A DNA stretch of 51,213 bases from JBBQYA01 sp038209155 (GTDB lineage Bacteria > Bacteroidota > Bacteroidia > Sphingobacteriales > Sphingobacteriaceae): NCBI GenBank assembly GCA_038209155.1, contig JBBQYA010000008.1:1-51213 (forward strand), read 5' to 3'. The translations under genes were made by a program, and so were the position numbers. The notes below the pieces were generated by a model. The model saw only the letters and a program-made list of their open reading frames with translations. It had not been told where the DNA came from and searched no databases. Within the stretch, counting starts at the first letter, position 1. Each line of letters begins with the position of its first letter. Of the stretch, positions 8,016-17,399 are shown piece by piece.

Positions 8016-8924
8016 ATGTTTGAATTAACAATACTTGGAAGTAGTTCAGCGACTCCAGCTTATAATCGAAATCCAAGTTCACAAGTTCTTAATTTTAACG
8101 AACATTATTATTTAATTGACTGTGGAGAAGCGACTCAGAATCAGTTGAATAGATATAAAATCAAAACGGTTAGAATAGATTATATTTTCATAAGTCATTT
8201 ACATGGAGACCATTATTTGGGTTTAGTTGGCTTGCTTTCTTCTATGCATTTAAAAGGTAGAATAGAACCCATTACTATTTTTGGACCGCCACCTTTATTA
8301 GAAATTATTGAAATTCAATTAAAATATTCTGAAACTCAACTTAGATACCCTTTTATTTTTGTTCCGATAAATGCAGAAAAGGAAGAAATAATTTTGGTTA
8401 ATGATGATGTTTCTGTTCAAACCATTATCATGAACCATCGGATAGCGTGTACTGGTTTTTTATTTACTGAAATTAAAAAGAAACGAAAACTACGTCCAGA
8501 AAAAATATTAGAATACAACATTCCAGTGGTTGAAATGAATGGAATAAAAGGGGGAAAAGATTTCACAATGGAAAATGGAACTATTATTTTAAATGAAGAA
8601 ATAACTATTGACTCCCCAGTTCCAAGATCTTATGCATATTTCTCAGATACGATTTTCACGCCAGAAAATGCAATAAAAATTAAAGGCGTCGATATTCTTT
8701 ATCATGAAGCTACTTTTATGCATGATTTGCTCGACCGTGCCAAGGAAACTTTTCATACTACTGCTCTACAAGCAGGTCAATTTGCAGAATTGGCTGGAGT
8801 GAAAATGCTTTTAGTTGGACACTTCTCTGCTCGATACAAAGAACTAGAACCTCTTTTGCAAGAATGTAGATCTGCTTTCGAGAATAGTTTTTTAGCTTCT
8901 GAGGGAACTAAATTTTCTGTTTAA
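8016..8924 (+). CDS. rnz: Ribonuclease Z (tRNA 3'-processing endonuclease)
   Basis: A 302-residue metallo-beta-lactamase-fold nuclease that removes 3' trailers from tRNA precursors. Zinc-ligand motifs: SHLHGDH (motif II), FSDT with the bridging Asp, and VGHFSARY with the last His. The opening LTILGSSSATP and the HEATFMHD segment are typical of RNase Z. It is the last gene of the phoH-purC-STAS-rnz run. Its stop overlaps the convergent MlaD-like gene by four bases. Confidence 0.95.
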   Translation: MFELTILGSSSATPAYNRNPSSQVLNFNEHYYLIDCGEATQNQLNRYKIKTVRIDYIFISHLHGDHYLGLVGLLSSMHLKGRIEPITIFGPPPLLEIIEIQLKYSETQLRYPFIFVPINAEKEEIILVNDDVSVQTIIMNHRIACTGFLFTEIKKKRKLRPEKILEYNIPVVEMNGIKGGKDFTMENGTIILNEEITIDSPVPRSYAYFSDTIFTPENAIKIKGVDILYHEATFMHDLLDRAKETFHTTALQAGQFAELAGVKMLLVGHFSARYKELEPLLQECRSAFENSFLASEGTKFSV

Positions 8925-9880
8925 TTTGTTTTTGGCGCTTTATCCTTTTTACCAAAAACCGAAAAACTTAAATATCTTCTTGGATTTCTTTTTAAATCAA
9001 TGAAAAGCTGATCTAAATTAGCAGCACTGGAATTTAGATTATTATACAATTTTTTATCATTGATCAACAATCCCATAGAGCCTTCTCCATTATTTATTTT
9101 TGTGGTAATAGCACTGAATTCTGATAATGTTGAATTTGCCTTTTCTAAAGTTCCTAGCAGATTAGCTTTTGCTACTTGATCGGTAATTTTATCCACATTA
9201 GCGAGAATATCATTCACTTTTTGATTGTTTTTTTCAAGATTTGCAGTGATAGAAGCCGCGTTTTGGATTATGATTTTCAATCTGCCGGCCTCAGAAGCCA
9301 TTAAATTATTTAAACTATTCGAAGTAGATTCAAAATTGGCAGCTGTTTTTGATAAGCTAGCCATACTTTTATCCAAATTGGCTCTGAACTGTGGATTCAA
9401 AATAGCATTTACAGAAAGAGTGATAGAATCTAATGTTTTCATTACTTTGGTAGACTGATCGATCAATGGATCAATGGTTTCCGAAATATTTGATTCTATC
9501 ATTCCTGTCAAAGTATCTCCTTCATTTAACATTTCTAAACTGTTTCCCAAAGTAATAGTCATTGCTTTTCCACCTAATAAACTAGTATTGCTGATAGTAG
9601 CCAATGTGTTTTTAGGAAATGTTAAACTTTCATTAATGCTGATTTTTACTTTAATTAGGCCAGATGGCATCATTTCTAAATCGCTAATTTTCCCAATTTG
9701 ATATCCATTTAATAATACAGCGTTGGATTTTTCTAAGCCATCAATCTTTTTGTAAAAAGCATAATATTTATCTGAATTAGAAAAAACATCATTTCCCTTT
9801 AAAAAATTGTATCCAATAATCAATAATGTAATGGCAAAGGCAGTTAAAATGCCAATTTTAGTTTCGTTAGAAATTTTCAA
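8921..9880 (-). CDS. MlaD/MCE-domain lipid-transport protein
   Basis: A 319-residue inner-membrane-anchored periplasmic protein. One N-terminal helix (about 10-30, KIGILTAFAITLLIIGYNFL) is followed by an MCE domain with GLEKSNAVLLNGYQIGKI, then a long helical region rich in N, S, T and A that should form the oligomeric needle or coiled coil. MCE proteins of this kind carry phospholipids across the periplasm with an MlaFE ABC transporter, whose genes are not in this window. It lies 17 bases after the amidase, co-transcribed with it. Confidence 0.9.
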   Translation of the reverse strand: MKISNETKIGILTAFAITLLIIGYNFLKGNDVFSNSDKYYAFYKKIDGLEKSNAVLLNGYQIGKISDLEMMPSGLIKVKISINESLTFPKNTLATISNTSLLGGKAMTITLGNSLEMLNEGDTLTGMIESNISETIDPLIDQSTKVMKTLDSITLSVNAILNPQFRANLDKSMASLSKTAANFESTSNSLNNLMASEAGRLKIIIQNAASITANLEKNNQKVNDILANVDKITDQVAKANLLGTLEKANSTLSEFSAITTKINNGEGSMGLLINDKKLYNNLNSSAANLDQLFIDLKRNPRRYLSFSVFGKKDKAPKTN

Positions 9881-9897
9881 TTTTATAAAGTTTAGTT

Positions 9898-10683
9898 TTA
9901 GTTGACCTCAATATCTGCTTTATATTCTTTAAAAGCAGAATAAATTGTTTCAGAGATTTCATCCTGTCCTTTGTCTGAACCTAGTATTTTTTCATCAGAA
10001 AGATTGCTTAAAAATCCTGTTTCAATAAGAATGGAAGGCATATTTGTTTTATACAATACCAAAAATCCCGCCTGTTTTACTCCTCTAGTAAAACGTTCCA
10101 TTTTATTTTTAAAAGCATTTTCAATTTTCGATGCTAGATAAAGACTTTTATCAATGTTGACATTCTGATAAAGGGAAAAAGTAATATATGCTTCGGCAGA
10201 ATTTGGATCGAATCCATCGTAGTTTTCTTTATAATCTTCCTCCAATAGAATTACGGAGTTTTCTCTTTTTGCTACCGCTAAATTTGCTTCTGAAACATGT
10301 AATCCCATTACCCAGGTCTCTGTTCCAAAAGCAGTTTTGGCTTTGCTAGCATTGCAATGGATAGAGATAAAAAGATCTGCATGTGCTTTATTGGCGATTT
10401 CTGCTCTTTCTATCAAAGGGATAAAAACATCTGTTTTTCTGGTGTAAACTACTTTTACATCTGGATGATTGTCTTCAATCATTTTTCCTAATTTCAAAGC
10501 AATTGCTAATGCCACCACTTTTTCTTTATTGCTTGCCCCAAAACATCCTGGATCGTGACCGCCATGGCCAGCATCTATCACAACAGTTTTTACTTTATAT
10601 TTTGGCAAGGAATTGCCAGTTTTGAAAGATGTTAGAATTAAAATAAAAATGCTTAGTAGCAAGCTTGGGATTAGTCTCTTCAC
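9898..10683 (-). CDS. N-acetylmuramoyl-L-alanine amidase (AmiC type)
   Basis: A 261-residue exported peptidoglycan amidase (Amidase_3). A signal peptide spans about residues 1-25. Zinc-site motifs are VIDAGHGGHDPG near residue 37 and ISIHCNASKA; the catalytic Glu is in LIETGFLSN. Such enzymes split the amide between MurNAc and L-Ala during septation. There are no LysM or AMIN domains, so targeting must come from partners. It heads a two-gene operon with the MlaD-like gene and is divergent from lptD. Confidence 0.93.
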   Translation of the reverse strand: MKRLIPSLLLSIFILILTSFKTGNSLPKYKVKTVVIDAGHGGHDPGCFGASNKEKVVALAIALKLGKMIEDNHPDVKVVYTRKTDVFIPLIERAEIANKAHADLFISIHCNASKAKTAFGTETWVMGLHVSEANLAVAKRENSVILLEEDYKENYDGFDPNSAEAYITFSLYQNVNIDKSLYLASKIENAFKNKMERFTRGVKQAGFLVLYKTNMPSILIETGFLSNLSDEKILGSDKGQDEISETIYSAFKEYKADIEVN

Positions 10684-10699
10684 AGATTGATATTATTTT

Positions 10700-10707
10700 T
10701 ACCTTTG
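10700..10707 (+). promoter_or_regulatory. Candidate -7 element for lptD
   Basis: TACCTTTG matches the Bacteroidota TAnnTTTG element and lies 49 bases before the lptD start in the 73-base divergent gap. I see no good TTTG at the -33 distance, so this is half a promoter by pattern only. Confidence 0.35.
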
Positions 10708-10732
10708 AATTCGTTAACGTAGAAAATTTTCA

Positions 10733-10740
10733 CAAAAATA
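10733..10740 (-). promoter_or_regulatory. Candidate -7 element for the amidase-mlaD operon
   Basis: On the minus strand TATTTTTG matches TAnnTTTG, 49 bases upstream of the amidase start. It faces the lptD element 25 bases away, so the gap looks like a compact divergent promoter pair for two envelope operons. No clear -33 box. Confidence 0.35.
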
Positions 10741-10756
10741 GCATTCATTATCAGAT

Positions 10757-13390
10757 TTGAATTCCTTTAAATTTCTTTTTTCTGTTTGCTTTATTTTTTT
10801 TTTAACGCTACAACAGCCAAGTTTAGCATTTAAAACAAATTATTTCTCTCATTTATCTTTTGGTGTAGATACAATTATTTTAAGAGATTCAATTTTAATA
10901 GATACTAACAATGTTTCTAGTATCAAACTAAAATCAGACTCGACCTTATTAGTAGATTCTTTATCAGCAGATTCTATTATCAATCTAAAAAACAAATCTG
11001 CACTAAAATCAAAAGTAACTTACAGCGCCAAAGATTCTATTCGATATGATATTACTGGCAAAATGGTATATCTATATAATGGAGCTGTTGTAAATTATGA
11101 AGATATTGAGTTAAAAGCTGATTATATTATTATTAATCAAGAAACACTTACTATTTATGCAGAAGGTGTAGCAGATAGTACAGGAAAAATAAAAGGTAAA
11201 CCTGATTTTAAACAAGGCTCAGAGGCGTTTAAAGCTGATAAAGTTGCGTATAATTTTAAATCTAAAAAAGGTAAAATAGAAAATGCGGTTACTGCTCAAG
11301 GAGAAGGTTTTCTGCGAGGTACAGATATCAAAAAGAATGATAAAGATGAAATATATACTAAAAATGGAATTTTTACAACCTGTGATTTAGATATTCCTCA
11401 TTATGGAATAGCCATTCCTAAATCAAAAACTACAAAAAAAAGAATAATTTCTGGCCCTGCTTATTTACAAATAGAAGGTGTACCATTGCCTTTGGCCATT
11501 CCATTTGGATTTTTTCCTAAGAAAAATGAGCGCGCTTCTGGCCTAGTTTTTCCTCAGATAGGAGAAGATCAATTGCTTGGATTTTTCTTTAGAGAAGGTG
11601 GTTATTATTTAGGTATTAGTGATCATCTTGATTTAAAGATAACTGGAAATATTTACACAAAAGGAAGTTTTGCTTTGAATACCTTGTCCAGATATAGTAC
11701 AAAATATAAATATTCAGGTCAGATAGGTTTGGGATATAGTGATAGAAAGGAAGGAGAAAAAGGAACATCTAGTTTTAACAATCCTAAAGATTTTCAAATT
11801 AGTTGGTCACATAATCAAGATCCAGCTTTAAATCCAGGTACTACATTCAGCGCAAATGTAAATGTACAGAGTAGCACTAATTTACGTAATAACTCTTATA
11901 ATGTTATAGATCAGGTAACTAATACCATAGTTTCGTCTATTAATTTCAATAAAAGCAGCAAAAACGATTTTTTCAATTTTAATTCTTCTATTTCCTATGA
12001 TCAGAATACTAACACTGGTGCAGTTACTCTACGTTCACCAGAATTTAGTTTTAACACCACAAGTTTTCGACCGTTTGATAATAAAGAAAGCGTTGGAAAA
12101 AAAACTTGGATACAGAAAATAAATCTTAGATATGAATTAAATGGTCTGAATAAGGTTTCAACTGGTGATTCGACTATTCTGAAAAGAGAAACATTAGATC
12201 AATTTACTACAGATTTTAGACATTCCATACCCATTAATACTTCCTTTCAAATTTTAAAACATTTCACCTTTAGCCCATCTTTTAATTATAATGAATATTT
12301 GTACTTGCAATCTTCTTACAAATATTTCAATGGTGTAAATACCATAACAGATACTGCAAAGGGAGTGTTGAATGGTAGAGATTATGGAGCAAGTGCAAGT
12401 TTAACTACTATAATTTTCGGACAATTAAATATTAATAAATTAGGAATTAATGCCATCCGTCATGTGTTTACACCAAGTTTAGCTTTTAGTTTTCGTCCAG
12501 ATTTTTCTGATCAGAAATTTGGCTTTTACCAAAAAATAAGGGATGATAGATCGCTTTCAAATCCAGAAGTGTTCTCATTATTTGAATCTGGAAGTTTCGG
12601 AGGTCCAACAAGAGGAAGATCAGAATCTGTTTCCTTTAGTTTAAATAATAACATAGAAATGAAAGTGAGAAATAAAAACGATACCATTTCTGGTTTTACA
12701 AAAGTTAAAATTTTAGAATCATTAAATTTTAATGGAAATTACAATTTCGCAGCAGATTCTTTGCGTCTAAGTACTATTTCAATGAATGGAAGAACCGTAA
12801 TTTTAAACAAAATAAATATTGATTTTGGTGCAAATTATGATCCTTATGTTAGAATTAAAACTAGCGATAATTCATTCACAAGAATAGATAAGTTTGAATT
12901 GATAGAAAACTTAAGATTAATTAGATTGACGAATGCAAATTTAGCTTTGACTTCCAATCTTAATGGAACAGGAACTACTAGAAGTTCAACTGCAAATAAT
13001 ATCACAAATTTAAATAGCATTAATGACAATCAGCCTTCTTACGTAGATTTTAGCATCCCTTGGAATTTAGGACTTTCTTATTTTATTGTATATAATGCGG
13101 ATGCTAACATAGAAGGTGGAGAAAAAAAATATACTCAAACCATTAATGTAAATGGCGATTTGAATCTGACAAAAAAATGGAAAGTTTCTGCTACTACTGG
13201 TTATAATATTAATACTAAAGAAATAACACCAACCAATATAAACATCAATCGTGATTTACATTGCTGGGATTTAGCAATAAGATGGACTCCATTTGGATTT
13301 TACCAATCTTACGGAGTAGTCTTGCGAGTAAAAGCAAGCATATTACAAGATTTAAAATTGAACAGACAAAAAGATTTTTACGTTCCTTAA
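10757..13390 (+). CDS. lptD: LPS-assembly outer-membrane protein LptD (Bacteroidota type)
   Basis: An 877-residue outer-membrane protein for placing LPS at the cell surface. It has an N-terminal signal peptide (about 1-24, ending near SLAF), an OstA-like beta-jellyroll region (about 90-200, with GAVVNYEDIELKADYI and GKPDFKQGSEAFKADKV), and a long C-terminal region of alternating polar/aromatic strands that should form the barrel. The start is TTG; no in-frame ATG gives a better signal peptide. It stops 5 bases before the convergent DUF4197 gene. Low similarity to proteobacterial LptD is normal for this phylum. Confidence 0.85.
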   Translation: MNSFKFLFSVCFIFFLTLQQPSLAFKTNYFSHLSFGVDTIILRDSILIDTNNVSSIKLKSDSTLLVDSLSADSIINLKNKSALKSKVTYSAKDSIRYDITGKMVYLYNGAVVNYEDIELKADYIIINQETLTIYAEGVADSTGKIKGKPDFKQGSEAFKADKVAYNFKSKKGKIENAVTAQGEGFLRGTDIKKNDKDEIYTKNGIFTTCDLDIPHYGIAIPKSKTTKKRIISGPAYLQIEGVPLPLAIPFGFFPKKNERASGLVFPQIGEDQLLGFFFREGGYYLGISDHLDLKITGNIYTKGSFALNTLSRYSTKYKYSGQIGLGYSDRKEGEKGTSSFNNPKDFQISWSHNQDPALNPGTTFSANVNVQSSTNLRNNSYNVIDQVTNTIVSSINFNKSSKNDFFNFNSSISYDQNTNTGAVTLRSPEFSFNTTSFRPFDNKESVGKKTWIQKINLRYELNGLNKVSTGDSTILKRETLDQFTTDFRHSIPINTSFQILKHFTFSPSFNYNEYLYLQSSYKYFNGVNTITDTAKGVLNGRDYGASASLTTIIFGQLNINKLGINAIRHVFTPSLAFSFRPDFSDQKFGFYQKIRDDRSLSNPEVFSLFESGSFGGPTRGRSESVSFSLNNNIEMKVRNKNDTISGFTKVKILESLNFNGNYNFAADSLRLSTISMNGRTVILNKINIDFGANYDPYVRIKTSDNSFTRIDKFELIENLRLIRLTNANLALTSNLNGTGTTRSSTANNITNLNSINDNQPSYVDFSIPWNLGLSYFIVYNADANIEGGEKKYTQTINVNGDLNLTKKWKVSATTGYNINTKEITPTNININRDLHCWDLAIRWTPFGFYQSYGVVLRVKASILQDLKLNRQKDFYVP

Positions 13391-13395
13391 AATAA

Positions 13396-14118
13396 TTATT
13401 TAGCAAATACTCTTTTTAAAATTTCGGTTACTCTTGCTGCTGGATCTTTTCTGATTTTGGTTTCTTCTTGCCCTACCAATACAAAAAGCCCTTTTATTGC
13501 CATTCCAGTTGCATAGTTGGACAAATCTGGATTCATCTTTTTAACCAAAGGAATTTTATTATAAGTAGTAATAATATCAGCCCAATATTTTGTAGCATTT
13601 ACAGAGGCCAAAGATTTATCTATTATCGGTCTGAAGCGGCTTTGTAATTCTACTCCAGTAGTTCTTCTTAGATAGGAGGTTGCAGAAGTATCAGACCCTT
13701 TTAAAATACCAACTGCATCTTTGATAGACATGGTTGTTATTGCACTTACAAAAACTGGTGCAGATTCTTTAGCCGCCAATTCTGCACCTCTATTTAATGA
13801 TAAGATAAATTCGTCTACTTTATTCCCTAAACCTATCTGTCTTAATTTAGAAGCCACAATTTGCGCTTCTGGTGGAAATGGAATAAATAACAAAGGGTTT
13901 TTAAAATATCCATCTGTTTTGGATGCATTTCCAGATGCATTTCTGCTACCTACACTTAAGGCTTCTTTTAATCCGCTAGTAATTTCTTCTGTACTCAATG
14001 GTTTTCCTGAATTGTAAACTCCTTCTGCCTGTTTTTTGATTTTATTTAAATCAAATTTCTGTGAACAAGCATTTAGACCTATGGAGCAAAGAATTAATAA
14101 AAGAAGATTTTTTTTCAT
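13396..14118 (-). CDS. DUF4197 lipoprotein
   Basis: A 240-residue exported lipoprotein: N-terminal MKKNLLLLILCSIG then lipobox LNAC with Cys18. The mature part is helical and matches DUF4197 in features such as LKEALSVGSRNA, PLLFIPFPPEA, LNRGAELAAKES and GIELQ/GVELQSRFRPIID. The family has no established function. The gene is alone between the convergent lptD and the upstream msrB (86-base gap). Confidence 0.87.
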   Translation of the reverse strand: MKKNLLLLILCSIGLNACSQKFDLNKIKKQAEGVYNSGKPLSTEEITSGLKEALSVGSRNASGNASKTDGYFKNPLLFIPFPPEAQIVASKLRQIGLGNKVDEFILSLNRGAELAAKESAPVFVSAITTMSIKDAVGILKGSDTSATSYLRRTTGVELQSRFRPIIDKSLASVNATKYWADIITTYNKIPLVKKMNPDLSNYATGMAIKGLFVLVGQEETKIRKDPAARVTEILKRVFAK

Positions 14119-14143
14119 GATAAATTTTAGACAAGAATATAGC

Positions 14144-14173
14144 CAAAAATAGAATTCAAAATCTCAATTGAGA
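14144..14173 (-). promoter_or_regulatory. Candidate -7 box with adjacent 12-bp palindrome
   Basis: On the minus strand TATTTTTG (14144-14151) lies 25 bases before the DUF4197 start. Ten bases further upstream is the perfect palindrome TCTCAATTGAGA (14162-14173), sitting where the -33 region should be. It could be an operator or a chance palindrome. Confidence 0.3.
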
Positions 14174-14204
14174 GATAAATTTTTCGTGGAAATTTTAAAA
14201 TAAA

Positions 14205-14723
14205 TTAATTTTCTTTAAATTTTAAGGAAACAGAATTTATACAATATCGTAATCCAGTAGGGTCGGGGCCATCATTAAAAACGTGTCCTAAATGTGCGTC
14301 GCAGCGTGCACAAACTACTTCATCTCTTGTCATTCCATAAGAATTATCCTCCGCAATAAGTACATATTTTTTACTTATTACATCGTAGAAACTTGGCCAT
14401 CCAGTTCTAGAGTCAAACTTAGTATCGGAATTAAATAAAGGCAAATCACAGTTACTACAGCTGTAGATTCCTTGTTTTTTGTTCGAATTGTATTCCCCAG
14501 TGAATGCCATTTCTGTTCCTTTCAATCGAGTAACTTCAAATTGTAAAGGACTTAATTCTTGCTTCCATTCGGCTTCAGTTTTCACAATTTTTTTAATTGG
14601 AATTGTTAAATCAACTTTAGTTTCTTTTTTCAGTGTAGTTTCTTTTGCATCAGGTTTTTTTTGAGCACAAGCACTCAAAACCAGTATAGAAAAAGAAAGA
14701 GTTATCATTAATTTATTTTGCAT
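14205..14723 (-). CDS. msrB: Peptide-methionine (R)-S-oxide reductase, lipoprotein form
   Basis: Reduces R-methionine sulfoxide in proteins. The 172-residue protein starts with a lipoprotein signal (lipobox LSAC, Cys19), so it acts on envelope proteins rather than in the cytosol. The MsrB domain has zinc-binding CSNC and CARC pairs, GWPSFYD, and the catalytic Cys in RYCINS. The linker between the lipid Cys and the domain is Lys-rich. No msrA is adjacent. Confidence 0.95.
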   Translation of the reverse strand: MQNKLMITLSFSILVLSACAQKKPDAKETTLKKETKVDLTIPIKKIVKTEAEWKQELSPLQFEVTRLKGTEMAFTGEYNSNKKQGIYSCSNCDLPLFNSDTKFDSRTGWPSFYDVISKKYVLIAEDNSYGMTRDEVVCARCDAHLGHVFNDGPDPTGLRYCINSVSLKFKEN

Positions 14724-14830
14724 AATTAAAATAACGAAGCTAAGGAGTTAAAAGTTTTCTGTTCATCCCATTATTTGTATCATTAAGGAGAAAGGAAATA
14801 GCTATATTGCTTTTTGAATTCATATAAAAT

Positions 14831-15319
14831 ATGGCAATAAAAATAAATCAACAAATTACATTTGAACAAACTTCATTTTTTAATGAATTGGAAAATAAAG
14901 ATTTACAACTTTTATTAAAAGCAAAAGCAGCATTAAGTGGTTCATATTCGCCTTATTCAAAATTTAAAGTAGGCGCAGCTATTCAATTAAAAAATGGAAA
15001 AGTTGTAATTGGAAGCAATCAAGAAAACATAGCTTATCCCTCTGGTTTATGTGCAGAAAGAGTCGCATTATTCCATGCCGGATCTAATTTTCCGAATGAA
15101 GAAATAGAGGCAATAGCCGTAACATGCGATGCAGAATATGAGGTAAATGAGCCAATTGCACCTTGTGGAGCGTGTTTGCAAGTATTAGCAGAGTATCAAA
15201 TGATGCAGAAAACTAAAATAAAAATTATTTTAAATGGAAATTCAGAACGCACTTTAGTTTGTGATGGGGTAGAAAATTTATTGCCTTTTCAATTTGTTGT
15301 CAATGAATTAAAAATGTAA
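14831..15319 (+). CDS. cdd: Cytidine deaminase
   Basis: A 162-residue zinc-dependent homotetrameric-type deaminase converting cytidine and deoxycytidine to uridine forms in pyrimidine salvage. Active-site motifs: CAERVALF (Cys ligand and proton-shuttling Glu) and PCGACLQVL (two Cys ligands). SGSYSPYSKFKVGAA-like residues near the N-terminus are typical. It is followed 41 bases later by the MpaB-family gene, possibly the same transcript. Confidence 0.95.
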   Translation: MAIKINQQITFEQTSFFNELENKDLQLLLKAKAALSGSYSPYSKFKVGAAIQLKNGKVVIGSNQENIAYPSGLCAERVALFHAGSNFPNEEIEAIAVTCDAEYEVNEPIAPCGACLQVLAEYQMMQKTKIKIILNGNSERTLVCDGVENLLPFQFVVNELKM

Positions 15320-15360
15320 CTTATAAAACAGACTCATTTTTTGAATGTTGTAGAACCAAA

Positions 15361-16374
15361 ATGTCTACACATATAAATCATAAATTTCTTGACCAATGCC
15401 GCCAACTTGGAGATGTGCAAGCGGATAGCTTTGTCGAATATTGTTTTGGTAATAAAATGCAACAGGAATTTTATGATTTGCTAAAGTTTGCAGGTACAGA
15501 TTCAGAATTTAAAAAATTAAAAATTATTCTTAATTCTCCAAAGGAAGCATCAGCACTATTTAATTCAAAGCTAATATTTGATGAAGCTAAACTAAATTTA
15601 GGGTCAGCATTTTTTCAAGATCATGCTAGAGAAATACTTTTTTTATTAGGATCTCTCTCTCTTCCATACTGCTATGCAGCAGCAAAAGGAGCAAAAGTTC
15701 TATGCTTTTCAGATCGAATTATTTCAAATCCTGAAAAAAGATTGACAGAAACTGCTGCTTTTGTAATTAAAGTAATGGAACCTAATGCATTTGCTGAACA
15801 CGGAAAAGGGCAATTGGCATGCAGTAAAATAAGACTAATTCATGCCATGGTTAGATACCACATTAAATTAAGTGGAAAATGGAATGAAATGGAAGAAAAG
15901 CCTATCAATCAAGAAGATATGGCAGGAACAAATTTATCTTTCTCAATTATTGTGCTCAGAGGACTTCGCAAAATGGGTGTAAGTTTTACAGATGAAGAAG
16001 CAGAATCCTATTTATATTTGTGGTCCATTATTGGTGGATATACGGGTGTAATCACAGATTTATTGCCTTTTGATCGTAAATCAGTATTTGATTTAGAAAG
16101 AAAAATAGCTTCTAGACAATTTAAAATCTCTAATGAAGGAAGAATGCTAAGCAATTCCTTGGTTAATTTTTTGAAAAAATCTTCACCAATTAAATTACTA
16201 CAAAGTCAGCAAGAAAATATTATGCATTTTTTATTGGGCGAAAAAGTATCTGATATTATTGCAATCAAAAAAACAGGAAGTACAAGAGTTTCTTCTTTTT
16301 TGGTTTCCAATGTAAAGCAAATGATTTCCATGACTGATTATAAAAGAATTAAATTAGGCTTAGAGAAAATGTAA
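15361..16374 (+). CDS. MpaB-family oxygenase (DUF2236, latex-clearing-protein-like)
   Basis: A 337-residue helical protein of the DUF2236/ER-bound oxygenase MpaB family, whose studied members (rubber oxygenase Lcp, fungal MpaB') are heme-b-dependent and cleave C=C bonds. Here I see the family-like RLTETAAFVIKVM, the IRLIHAMVRYHI segment containing the likely heme-ligand His, and NQEDMAGTNLSF. There is no signal peptide, so it should be intracellular. The substrate is unknown. Assignment rests on these segments and length. Confidence 0.78.
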   Translation: MSTHINHKFLDQCRQLGDVQADSFVEYCFGNKMQQEFYDLLKFAGTDSEFKKLKIILNSPKEASALFNSKLIFDEAKLNLGSAFFQDHAREILFLLGSLSLPYCYAAAKGAKVLCFSDRIISNPEKRLTETAAFVIKVMEPNAFAEHGKGQLACSKIRLIHAMVRYHIKLSGKWNEMEEKPINQEDMAGTNLSFSIIVLRGLRKMGVSFTDEEAESYLYLWSIIGGYTGVITDLLPFDRKSVFDLERKIASRQFKISNEGRMLSNSLVNFLKKSSPIKLLQSQQENIMHFLLGEKVSDIIAIKKTGSTRVSSFLVSNVKQMISMTDYKRIKLGLEKM

Positions 16375-16413
16375 AGATTTTCGAAAGAAAAATTTTAGAT
16401 TAATTATTAAAAC

Positions 16414-16441
16414 AAAAAATCCACTAATTACTTAGTGGATT
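16414..16441 (-). terminator. Terminator of the PBP1A-63aa-binding-protein operon
   Basis: A perfect 9-bp stem (16418-16426 with 16433-16441) has a 6-base loop. On the minus strand it is followed by a T-run (16417 downwards). It lies 50 bases past the solute-binding-protein stop. Confidence 0.75.
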
Positions 16442-16490
16442 AAACTTAAAACAAAACAATCATATTTTTTCGATTTGGAAAATGTCAATT

Positions 16491-17360
16491 CTAATTTGCT
16501 CTTATTATTTTTCGATATTCTACCTGCTTTTTCACTTCATATGACATGTGTCTAGAAAGTATGTCATCATATTTTTTAGATAAATTAAATCCGAATCCTG
16601 ATTCTAAAAATTCATCAAAAGCTATATTCCAGTCGCTTTTTTTAGGAAAAATAAATCCGAAATACTCGTCTTTTTGCAAATAAGGTTGAATTTTTAAATA
16701 AGCTTTTTTATTTTTTTCTAAAAACCCCCAGTAGGAGACAATTTCTACAAATCCAATGTAAGAAGGATCTTGTGCTATTTTGCTAATCACTTCTTCTGGA
16801 GATCCTACATATTCGATTTTAAGATCTGGAGCAAATGAACTTTGTAATTGCTTTACCAATTTTTCTTGAACAGATTTAATAACTACAATAGCTGTTTTAT
16901 CATTATAATTAGTTTTAATATCGCTTATTCCAATAGTTGTAGGCACATTTCCATGGCTTATGAGTAGAGATTTGCTTTGTAAATAAGGAGAAGAAAAACT
17001 CACTTCTGATATTCTTTCTGGATTTATTGTTACTGCTGATGCGCCAACAATTCCTTCAGTTCGCATTTTAATATCGTCGTACAGAACATAAAAATCTTTA
17101 TTACTCACAAAATTTAGTTTGATTTTTACATTTTTATTTAGCATTGCCCAATCAGAAAATTCTCGTAAAATATCAATTTCTACACCCGTTAAATCTCCAT
17201 TTTCATTTCTGTAGGAATAGGGATAATTTTTCAAATATTGAACATTTAAGGTTGCTGAACCAGTAGAAACCGCTTTTGACCAAGATAGATTATTGTTCTG
17301 GGCAAAAGTTTGTAAACTTCCTAGGAAGAAAAAGAAGAGGAGTAGCTTGTTTTTAAACAT
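16491..17360 (-). CDS. Orphan periplasmic solute-binding protein, family 3 type
   Basis: A 289-residue exported protein: signal peptide about 1-20 (ending FAQ), then a two-lobe periplasmic binding fold with NENGDLTGVEIDILREF, the ISEVSFSSPYLQS segment and a hinge returning around YIGFVEIVSYW. This resembles SBP_bac_3 amino-acid binding proteins. There is no ABC permease or ATPase near it. It is last in a run after PBP1A and a 63-residue membrane peptide (39-base gap), so a role as envelope sensor or in muropeptide handling is possible but unproven. MltF also uses this fold, but no transglycosylase domain follows here. Confidence 0.75.
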   Translation of the reverse strand: MFKNKLLLFFFFLGSLQTFAQNNNLSWSKAVSTGSATLNVQYLKNYPYSYRNENGDLTGVEIDILREFSDWAMLNKNVKIKLNFVSNKDFYVLYDDIKMRTEGIVGASAVTINPERISEVSFSSPYLQSKSLLISHGNVPTTIGISDIKTNYNDKTAIVVIKSVQEKLVKQLQSSFAPDLKIEYVGSPEEVISKIAQDPSYIGFVEIVSYWGFLEKNKKAYLKIQPYLQKDEYFGFIFPKKSDWNIAFDEFLESGFGFNLSKKYDDILSRHMSYEVKKQVEYRKIIRAN

Positions 17361-17399
17361 CGTGATTAGTTTTTGCTAAATGATGTTTTCTACGCTCAT

